This document shows positions 50,986 through 60,297 of a DNA stretch of 64,000 nt, piece by piece. This DNA is from Sphagnum compactum (taxonomy: Eukaryota; Bryophyta; Sphagnopsida; Sphagnales): NCBI GenBank assembly GCA_965153455.1, contig OZ234493.1, positions 4,278,001 to 4,342,000 on the forward strand. The letters are read 5' to 3'. The translations under genes and the position numbers were made by a program. The notes under the pieces were generated by a model. It was not told the origin of the DNA and made no database searches. It saw nothing but the letters and a program-made list of their open reading frames with translations. Every line of letters begins with the position of its first letter. The first letter of the stretch is position 1.

Positions 50986-52260
50986 TGACGTGCTCCCAAG
51001 TTCCTCGTAGACCCACTTGAGGGTCCAAGTATGCGGCAATGCGGAAGGAGTTGGAACTTGGAGCCGCTCCCTAGCTCACAACACTTGGAGGGGTAGAGGG
51101 GCGTGTTGGAGCTCCGGGATGGGACTAGGAAGAATTGACAAGCTTATTCACTCACACGGCCTTGCACGAAACCCTCATGAAGTGGTTAGTGCATAGTTGA
51201 AGCACCTTTGGTGCTAGGAAGAGCCACGGGCAACCTTAGACTCACTTGATTCACCTCGGCCCGGACTTGGGGAAGCCACCACCTTCCCCCTTTATCACAT
51301 TCGGGAACACCCTTGGGTGTTAGGACAAGCCACGGGCACTTGGACTCACTCACCACGGCCCGGACTTGGGAGTAAGTCAGCAACTTACTCCCTTGGGGAA
51401 GCCATCACCTTCCCCTTGGGGAAGCCACCACCTTCCCCCTTGGGACTCATGTTGAATCCTTTTGGTGTTGGGACAAGCCACGGGTGAACTCGGACTCACT
51501 TTGAACACACACACACTCCGGGCTCGGGAGTAAGCCACCACCTCACTCCCTTTGGTGGGGAAGCCAGCACCTTCCCCCTTGGGGAAGCCAACCACTTCCC
51601 CCTTATAGTATACTCTGTGACTCTCCACGGAGGCTACATCCAAATGGCTATTTTTCCCGGGACTCCCGAGTGGGAGTCTCGAAATCGCGCCAAATGGGAC
51701 TCTCGCGACTTTGGAGCCCCATAACTTTGCAAGCAGACCTCGGATCGCGATGCGGTCTGAAGCAAAGTTGTAGATCTCATCGAGACCTTTCCAACGGTAT
51801 GTTGCACGTCCTCTGCAGCCCAGTATTTCGGGTCGATTCCTGACTTTTAGTGGTCAGGAGTCAAAACTGGACGACTCCCGGGAATTCGACTCCCGGGCCT
51901 TCTTTTGGCCATAACTTGTGTTTCAAATGTCCAAATGAGCAATGCGAGCCCATTTTGGACATCTACACTTCAAGAGCTTTCCATTGATATAAAGAGCAAA
52001 ACAAGCCATGGAGTTTTGACCCCTCAAAACGCTTTGTGAAGTTTTGAGAGTCCCTCCGGGACTCTAACTCTCACCAACTCCCAACGTGGGAGTTCACTTG
52101 GGAGTGTGAGGGTTCACTCCCTCACACTCTCTGGACTCTTTGCACTCCTTGCACTCCCGGGAGCATGTGATGTGCCTCCCGGGTCTACTACTAGGCCCAC
52201 AACCTCACAACCCCCTCGCCTTGGTCGCAAGCCAAAGGCTAGGGTTGCGACATAAAAGGT
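50986..52260. mobile_element. GC-rich non-coding retroelement-like block
   Basis: The composition changes abruptly from AT-rich to GC-rich exactly where the 69-bp array stops and returns near 52260. The first half holds three diverged ~100-150-bp units, each opening with AGCCACGGGC- (about 51225, 51325, 51476). The second half has phrasing common in non-coding parts of plant LTR retroelements (CCCATAACTTTGCAAGCAGA, then GTTGTAGATCTCATCGAGAC and TTTCCAACGG). No LTR pair, primer-binding site or coding domain was found, so the class is not settled. Minus-strand frames at 51186-51643 are repeat artefacts. Confidence 0.55.
51269..51601. repeat. Array of seven short hairpins, each with a 7-nt loop
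   Basis: Stem arms (left/right): 51269-51275/51283-51289, 51368-51376/51384-51392, 51395-51401/51409-51415, 51418-51424/51432-51438, 51526-51534/51542-51550, 51557-51563/51571-51577, 51581-51587/51595-51601. Five have GGGGAAG/CTTCCCC. Two have GGGAGTAAG paired with CTTACTCCC or CTCACTCCC. Loops are CCACCAC, TCAGCAA, CCATCAC, CCACCAC, CCACCAC, CCAGCAC and CCAACCA. Confidence 0.9.
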
Positions 52261-53027
52261 GAAATGTTTAAAATTCTTTCTTTCGACAATTCATGAAAAT
52301 GTGTAGGTCTTGTCTAATTTTGGTCGTGACATTGTATTTCCTTTTTTTTTTATAATGTTCTTATATTAGCTTTTGCACTTTTAGCTTTAGCAATGAAAAC
52401 TTTCAATGTAATTTTTTCACTCATGTTTTTATCAGAAAAAATACTAGAAGCATGTACAAAAAATGAAACAATAATGCCAAAAGCAAACATCCTCGAGGTT
52501 TCTAGGAAAAAAAACAATGGCCCAATTGTAAAGGTGCAAAGTGTAACGTACCTTACCCTAAGGGTAGTTTCGTCATTAAATAATATTCAAAATAATGAAA
52601 TGAAATTTTGTGAAAATATGAAATTTGATATGTTCAAAATCATCATAATTATCATAGGCTACAATCTGAATAATTTCACTACTCATATGACAATATTATA
52701 ATAGAGACGATGAAAAAAAATATAAAGAGTCCCTACCCTTTGGCCCCCATGTGTATAGGTGAAAGGAGGACAACATTTGCCAAAGCATATGGGATAAAAC
52801 TGAGGTGCTATGGGGAACACCCTTGGGGAACACACTGGGAACCAAGGGAACATAAGGGGAACCCATTGGGAACATGAAGGGGACAATGAAAAAATGAAAA
52901 AAAATCCTCCTCCCCCCCCCCCCCCCCCTCCCCACTACACTACCCAAAACTTCAAAGAAAAATAAATCAAGACACTTTGAGTGCATGCTGAGCCTTCCCA
53001 TTGACTGCATAAAATTCCAATGCATAT
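52261..53027. other. Intergenic DNA with poly-C tract
   Basis: AT-rich with no gene recognised. A run of 17 C lies at 52912-52928. Around 52795-52875 there is a loose GGGGAACAC/GGGAACA repetition on the plus strand. Confidence 0.6.
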
Positions 53028-53270
53028 AAACTGGGGGTACTTATTCATTTATTTATTATTAAATTAATTAGTTGGGCTGGGCTAATACCCCCCATTAGAA
53101 ACTGGGGGTACTTAGTTATTTAGTTATTATTAAATTAATTAGTTGGGCTGGGCTAATACCCCCATTAGAAACTTGGGGGTACTTAGTTATTTAGTTATTA
53201 TTAAATTAATTAGTTGGGCTGGGCTAATACCCCCAATTATAAACTGGGGTTACTTATTTTATTTACTTAT
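53028..53270. repeat. 70-72-bp tandem repeat, about 3.3 units
   Basis: AAACTGGGGGTACTTA begins units near 53028, 53099, 53169 and 53241. Each unit continues TTATTATTAAATTAATTAG and TTGGGCTGGGCTAATACCCC. TACCCCC at the end of one unit and GGGGGTA at the start of the next form a short hairpin across each junction. The array ends about 650 bp before the WDR20-like start codon. Confidence 0.93.
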
Positions 53271-53339
53271 AATCTTCCGAGAATTAACAATTAAGCCAAA
53301 ATTTTCCTACCATACCAGAGCGTACCATACCCCACCCCG

Positions 53340-53918
53340 ACCGAATTTGGCCTGTTTTGAGCGCGTTTCTGTGGCGTGCACAAGTGGAGCTTCCTCGGCT
53401 GCTTGGTTTTTGCAGCTTTCTGTAGCCGCGGTTGTTCCCTTGCCCCTAGTTTTCTACAACCTCGGGAGTGTTTCGAGATTGTCCATGAACGTAGAGCAAA
53501 CTGTCTTTGTTTGTTGTATAGTCTGTTGTGAAGAGGAAGAAGAGTTATGGAGATTGGCGGGGCCAGGGTTTGTTTCGTATAGGGAGATTGAGAACGAGGA
53601 TTGATGGATGGAGCAGGACGGGGCTAGTCAGTGAGGGAGGCGAATAGAAAACCAGAGAGAGAGAGAGAGAGAGAGAGCCTGCGTGTAGAAGAGCAGATAT
53701 AGGGATCTGAAAGTGAAGAAACGGGACGTGGGTGGGCTTATTATGTAGAAATGAGGAGGGCATGCGCAGAAGGAGCAGCGTAAGTGGCAGGGTTTTACCT
53801 CGTGGTCCGGGAAGAAGACAGATCGGGAGAGGGGTGGAAGAAAGGGGTGGTATGCTGGAAAGCTTGGAGGTTCTGGCGCGGTCCTCCTGCAGCTGCTCGA
53901 GTGGAAAAGGAGGTGAGG
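53340..53918 (+). promoter_or_regulatory. Promoter and leader of the WDR20-like gene
   Basis: GC-richer DNA just upstream of the start codon, with an (AG)n run at 53654-53677. Upstream ATGs are present. One at 53784 is in frame with the coding start and no stop intervenes, so a 45-residue N-terminal extension cannot be excluded. The short form is preferred because related proteins begin just before the conserved GVRSHFKTPEGRYNL segment. Confidence 0.45.
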
Positions 53919-56900
53919 ATGGCTGCGTCCAATTCACAAATCCCTGGTGTTCGCTCTCATTTTAAGACCCCTGAGGGTCGTTATAATTTGTCTCATGAGA
54001 AGACTCATCCGACCGGCCTCCTGCACTACAACTTCGGCAAGGTCACAACTCAGGTATGCAACTTCTGTTATCCCACTCCACATGTGAAGTTTGACTCCCG
54101 TGGACGTACGATGCCTGTGAGGAGTATAGTCCAGTCCCAAGGACTGCTTTCGTTTTTCTGCACATTAGGGCACGTGTTTTGGTTGGAAGAAGGAAATTCT
54201 GTCAATTCTGTCAATGTTCTCCTAGAGCCTCGTTTTTGATGGCATACTTGTTGGAATCTGGCATCCAAAATTCATGTGGACCCTCTATGTTGTTCTCATT
54301 TTAATTGGTTTTGCATTCTCAGCTCATGGAGTGTTGGTATTCTTGTTTGATTGTAGCACCTTAGGGGGAAGGAGAAAAGGTGGACATTAGATAACACTGA
54401 TGTATTTCTACTGATCACCTCATAGAAGCCAAGATGATGAGCTAGATTTGCGCGGTTGTGGTACATGTTGTGTTTCACAGTTGTCTTTGTGGTTTTTCAA
54501 TGCAGTGAATTGGTTCTGTTGTTTCTTTGCATTAGGGTTATTTGCATTTCAATTGAGGGAATGTATTTTATTTTATTTTATCCAAATCATTGCACGGCAG
54601 GTTGATCAGCACACACTATAAGGAGCATGCTGATGTTGAAGCAGTTCTATGTGCTCAATAATTTTAGAAGAACATGTAGGCAATGAAAGAATGCAAGTTG
54701 GAAGGGTGACAGTTGCTACGTTGCAAATGGTTGAGAGCAGGTGACTTTGGCACATTTGAAGGATAAGCCAGCACAAACGCCAGCAAATAGTACCAGCTCC
54801 AGTGCCAGTGGAGGGGTTAGGTTCACGACAAGACTGTTGGGGGCAGGGAATGGCAGCAGAGGACTTGGCTTTGGAGGGGGCAATGGATTCACTGGTAGGC
54901 TTAGTGGGACGAGCAAATCAACAGCAATACCCATCACAGGCATGAGCTCAAGCAATGGTCCTATGACCTCTAGTTTTGATGGAGAGGGCACTTATCTTAT
55001 TTTTAATGTGGGCGATGCACTTTTTATCAGTGATTTTAACTCACAAGACAAGGCAAGCATTTGTGAACTCTTACTCAGTCAGGTGATCAGCATTAGGATT
55101 GTAAGAAGGTTGGTACAAAGTTATCAGACAGATTAGGTCTATGTCATACTGGAATGCTGGAATACAATTTGGGATGACCCACACACTCTGTCATGGCTGT
55201 AATTTGTACTCTTTGCATAAAATACCTGTGCTTACCAGATATTATGCCCTCTTGGAGGTTCCAGGTCTTGACTACTGGGAGCTGCTTATTGAACTTTGAT
55301 GAACTCTGTTAGTTATTTATCAGTGTATTGTCGAGCATTATTGACCAGCCATGTTTTTATCCTGCTTCTCTATTTTACTGAGCAGGAGCCAATTAAGATC
55401 ATTCACTTCAACTCTGCCAATCCAGTCTGCCATGCGTTTGATCCAGAAGCAAAAGATGGCCATGATCTTCTGGTTGGTTTGAATTCGGGAGATGGTGATT
55501 ACTTATATCCTTCCAAATTCTTTTCAATATCTAGATCAAAGCTTACTATTTTACTGGTTAGCTACATTCTGTTGACCGAACTGTTGAATGTGCAAACTAG
55601 CACACCATTTTGGCCCCTTGCCTTTGCTTGTCTGAATGATTTGAGCATTTGATTCTATTCATTGGCTTGTGTGCATCTGGAACCTTCTTTTTACAAGATT
55701 TCGCATGGTGATTGTGGAACAGTGTACTCAGCATCTCTGAGACAACAGTTGCAGGATGTGGGAAAGAAGTTGGTGGGAGCTCTACACTACAACAAGGATG
55801 GGTCTATCAATGGCAGGTACATTCTTTCTCAGCATCTTTTTGTAAAGTTTCATAGTCAAAAACTGATATGCTACCTAGTTTTTGGTGTGGTATGTTGTAT
55901 GGAGCCAACAGCTGGTTTGACTTCATTTATTGCAAGAATCCCGATGAACTAGGCAAAGATTAAGTAATGTTGTTAGGCCCACATTTTGGTCTGTTTCTAG
56001 GAATCAGTAACATGATTGCCTTTGCCAGGCTTTGCCAGGCTCTGCAGCTCCATTGTTGAGTGATGCATGCACAACTTGGATGGAAGAACTTCCTGCCAGA
56101 ATGTTTCTTTGATCTATATTCCTTTTAGAAGCATTTTCTAGTGTCAAGGTTTTTTCCATCCTACCAGGTTGTCTGGTTTCCTGTTGACTTTTCTGCTGAG
56201 AACATAATCCAAATCAGTTAGGTCTGTTTGAACAAGAGTGTTAGCATGTTTACAAATTCTGATAAACCTGACTTCATACCAAGACAAGAGACTAATGAGG
56301 AACCTTGTTGGTGGTGCAGCCGTTGCAATGCAGTTGCATGGGTGCCAAATGCAGAAGGCCTCTTTGTGGCAGGGCATGCAGATGGCAATGTCTATGTTTA
56401 TGATAAAGTGAGTGGCATGAAGACTAGTGTGCTCTCTGGTGAATCCTTTGTTGTCCATGGTTTTGCATTCTTGTTTTTAGATGTTCATTACATCATTCTA
56501 CCGGGGTTTTTTGCCAAGTAGAACAGTTGTGTTATCAGGGTGTCACAAAGTAAGGCAAGATCAGAAGACAGGACCCTTGACTGTGAACATGTGCGAGTTT
56601 GTGGCAGAGCAAAGATGGGAGTGGAGATGTACCATTCCCACCTGTAAAAGATACCACCCAGTTCTCCATTTCTCATGCCAGGTCTAGCAAGGTAATTTCA
56701 CACTAAGCAGCAGCTCTTTCCAATTCTGTTTGCATTGTGAAACTGAAGTTGGGCCAAGTGAATATTGTGCTCCTTGGTCTCAGTGGTTGATGCAAATACT
56801 TATGCTTAGTATGACCATGTCTGATGATATGCATGCCTATCAAGATGTCATGAGTTAGAATGGACCATCATCCTCTTGTTTAATTGTGGTAGGTCAAGTG

Positions 56901-59900
56901 TAGAAACTGCCACTGGTCTTCACAGCACATGGATTGCATCTTCCATTTAAGCAGCTTTCTGGTCCTTGAGTGCAAATGGTATTTTGGTCTTTTCCAAAGA
57001 GGTTTTGTGTGTTCTTTGCACGAATGGTTGATGCAGAGCAACCCAATTGCGAGATGGCACATCTGCCAGGGCTCAATCAATGGTCTTTCATTTTCACCAG
57101 ATGGCAAATATTTGGCAACAGTTGGCCGGGATGGTATGTCTGTTCCATTGTCATTTCTTTTTCATACTTTTAGGAGCTCTCCCTGAGTGTTGGATGCCCA
57201 TTTCATTTAGCAATCTCATACTTCTTTCCTGGAATGTCCTTCAACAGAAAACTGGCACACTTGCCCAATTGGTTATAGATCCTGACAGTGTGGAGGGAGT
57301 CAACACTAAAGTTTTGGGGGGAATTATATTCAGAAAGAAAAGCTGTTGGCTACTTACAAAATTGTTGCATTACTGGTCTGGATGATGAGTGTGATTGCAC
57401 AATCTTTATGATTAATGCTAATTTAGAGTGCAAAGTTGGTTCACATGGAATTAGTCACATAAATAGATGGCCTTCACATTCCATCTAACAGAAAGTGATA
57501 CACAATTTTGTGGGTGACAGGCTATTTGAGGGTGTTTGAGTTTGCGAAGGATTTACTGGTGTGTGGTAGCAAGAGTTATTTTGGTTCTCTGCTCTGCTGT
57601 GCATGGAGGTATCCCAACATTCAACCCACCAGATTAATGTCACAGTGAGTTGTAGGTTTATCTAGAAAATCATTGGGTTTTTAGACCTGCTGTTGATGAA
57701 GTCAGTGGGGATGTTATGGTAGGTGGTTAAAACCATACTTAAAACTGTTACTGTTGAAGGTCCCTGAATATGCAGTTACTGTCTGTCATTCAAGGCTCCC
57801 CAGTTTTTTTTGTGGTCTTGTTTTCTCTTTTCTTTACGGTTATGTATGCTCTTTTTCATGTTTGCTGTTTGATTGCTGTTATGTTGTCAGTTTTGAAATA
57901 TTCATAATCTTGTTATCAGGTATCCTCTCAATTCTGTTCAGGTACCTTAAGTTGTAACTAGTGAGAAATTCTCAGTACTATGAAGTATTTTCAGACCTGC
58001 ATGTGGATTATTGTTAGCCATCTCATCTCACATGATGTGATGCAGTGAATAATTTTTTTAAAGTTTGCAATATGCTCCTGGAAGATGGTTTGTTTTGTCC
58101 TCGCGTTGTGGAGGCTTGCAGTTCTAAAGTTGTCTTCATTTCTCAGATGGTTAGTCTTATTCTCCTTCTGAAGAATTAGGCTATCCTCTAAAGATTCTCT
58201 TAAACAGGATTAGAGGCTCTCTCAATAAAAAATTCTTTTTGAAATTTCATTGTTTTGAGTTGTCTGAATGATCAATTATAGAGTTTTGTAAGTGGGGAGC
58301 TTTTTGAAGTCCACTTGGTTCTCATTTCTCTTTTTCTGTTTATTCTGTTTTTCTCTTCCTATTGTGTGTACTTGTTTGTTTTTCACCCCCTGTTGGGAGC
58401 CAATGAAGTCACTGGGGAAGTTGTGATAGATAAGTTGCTATCATACACCTTGCTGTTGATGGTCTGTGAACAAGTGTGAGACTGTTACTGTTGTTCATAC
58501 TGCATGCGTTTGAATTTTTTGTATATTTGTACTAGTTTTGTCCCTTTTGTGTTGTTCTTTCTTCCCAATTCTATAAGTCCTTATCTGGAAATCTTTCTTT
58601 GACTTAAAAAGAGAAGTTTTAACCTTGTTCTGGCTTTCTTAAATGTAGAGAATGGAGATCTCTTGATGCTCATGAGAGTTGTATCTTTTGTTTTTCTCTC
58701 TATTTTTCTCTGTATTTTCCCCTTCTATGGTGTTTGGTGCTAGCCAGTATCATGGCTGAGTCATTTCTTCCGGACTCGTGACAGAGACTCAGTACACTTG
58801 CCTATACCCCCTGTAGGGAGCTGATGAAACCATTGGGTAACTTGTGATAGATAAGTTGCTATCATGCATGTGACTGTTGATGGTCCCTAAGCAAGTGAGA
58901 GATAGTCACTTTGTTCATACTGCTAGTCTTATTGTTCTTTTTTCAAGTTCTACCCTTGTGTGTATTTCTTCTTCCCAGTTGTTCAGTCTTATCTGGAAGC
59001 CTTTCTTTGACTTCAAGGAAAGTTTTGAACCTTTTTCTGGCCTTCTTAATCATGAGTGTGGAGATTTCTCAATTCTTGTGAGAGTTATATATCTTATGAG
59101 TATGTTTAATATTGTGGAGGGTAGCTATAGGACTAACTAGAGGGGTATGGGACAGTCCCGATGGGAAATACGTATTGACTGGAGGCGAAGATGATTTGGT
59201 TCAAGTTTGGAGCATGGAGGACCAAGCTGTAGTTGCATGGGGGGAGGGCCACAACTCTTGGGTTGGTCTTGTCCTTCTTCCTTTATTTTGGTAGAATTGT
59301 TCCCACCAGACTCCATTTGTTCAGGAGTTCCCAGTCATTTTCCCTTCTAAGGCCAGCTAAGACTTGTTTTTTGTGCACAAACCTGGAGCATCGATACACT
59401 CATTATGTGGGAAGCTTGTTGTAAGGGTGAGGAAAAACATTCTGTAGTCTAGTATGGAGTTTTCAAAGGGAGCATGAGTCTTATCAATGAGTGCCAGCAG
59501 GTGAGGTGAGCTGTTAGGTGCCCAGCTTGTCATATTATCTCCTAAGCATTAGATCAACCTACTAACGTTCATGAAAGTTTAGCTTTATGACCTTCTCTTT
59601 GACTTATTTTAATGTAAGGTTGATTGGGTTCATCTGGATGCATGACAGGTTAGTGGGGTGGCCTTTGATCCTTATTGGGAAGCACCATCCCCTGATACTG
59701 GGGCTGGTGAGACTACCACTTACCGTTTTGGTTCTGTAGGTCAGGTATGCTTCTTTTGAGACACTTGCTTGATGTCTAGAGATTGGCATGTTGTGAAGTG
59801 TGCATTGCAAAAGGCTAAACATTATGGAAATTTGAAATAGTATAGTTGTCTACTTTCATCAGAATTGATGTGCTTTTGTTACACAGGACACCCAACTGTT

Positions 59901-60297
59901 GTTGTGGGATTTAGCTATGGATGAGGTTGTGGTGCCATTGCGGCGCATGGCACCTTCAGGGGTATCACCATCATCCAATGCATCCACTAATCACTCAACA
60001 CATTGGGATGGGGCCATGCACACATTGGGTGCCTTGCATCCTGCACCCATTCGCAAGGAGGTGCCCAAGCTAGCACCTGTGATGGCCCATCGTGTGCATG
60101 CTGAGCCTCTTTCTGGACTCCTCTTTACAAAAGAAGCAATTGTGACAGCATGCCATGAGGGTCATGTGAAAATCTGGGATAGGCCAGGCAAGGGCTATGC
60201 CCTGGTGGACCATCGAGCAGAGCTTTCAGCAGTAGGTGGCCCTAAAGATAAGCTATTACCATTGGGGAAGGGAGCTATCTTGCATTTGAGGCAATGA
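53919..60297 (+). CDS. WDR20: WDR20/CreC-like WD40 protein
   Basis: Exons: 53919-54053, 54741-55052, 55386-55494, 55723-55816, 56320-56407, 56608-56691, 57037-57133, 57521-57608, 59156-59261, 59649-59744, 59887-60297. They total 1620 nt and encode 539 residues plus a stop. WD motifs read in order: HDLLVGLNSGDVYS; CNAVAWVPNAEGLFVAGHAD; SINGLSFSPDGKYLATVGRDG; CAWSPDGKYVLTGGEDD followed by LVQVWSME; GQDTQLLLWDLAMDE; PLSGLLFTKEAIVTACHEG followed by HVKIWDRP. A Gly/Ser-rich linker lies in exon 2. Human WDR20 and fungal CreC activate USP12/46-type deubiquitinases; the same partner role here is inferred from family membership. Intron 2 is GC-AG (AAG|GCAAGC at 55053); an alternative GT donor at 55083 would add ten residues. 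Intron 8 (57609-59155) is long and repeat-bearing. Confidence 0.94.
57686..57795 (+). repeat. Intronic repeat family, copy D (WDR20 intron 8)
   Basis: Shares CTGTTGATGAAGTCAGTGGGGA with copies C, E and F, and TGAAGGTCCCTGAA near its 3' part with copy F. A TATGGT/ACCATA stem (57715-57720 with 57732-57737) occupies the place of the central hairpin. It is in the sense orientation relative to the gene. Confidence 0.6.
58386..59100 (+). repeat. Tandem duplication carrying repeat copies E and F (WDR20 intron 8)
   Basis: Two units of about 300-415 bp. Each starts with the repeat (58386-58500 and 58803-58925: CCCCTGT-GGGAGC-ATGAA, a TGATAG/CTATCA stem-loop, TTGATGGTC). Each continues with TTCTTCCCA, CTTATCTGGAA, TTTCTTTGACTT, TGGAGAT and TGAGAGTT in the same order. 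Insertions distinguish the first copy. Both lie in the host gene's sense direction. Confidence 0.85.

Noticed and set aside
50190-51039. Overlapping 88-136-codon open frames on both strands with a repeating peptide
   Set aside because: They follow the 68-69-bp tandem array. A 69-bp period keeps several frames open at once, and the 68-bp units shift the frame. No family similarity.
51186-51643. Minus-strand frames of 65-88 codons with repeated GEG/FPKG peptides
   Set aside because: They are generated by the GGGGAAG/CTTCCCC hairpin repeats in the GC-rich block.
53784-53918. 45-residue N-terminal extension of the WDR20-like protein
   Set aside because: In frame and open, but its Arg/Trp-rich sequence has no family counterpart and it overlaps the leader. 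Kept only as an alternative start.
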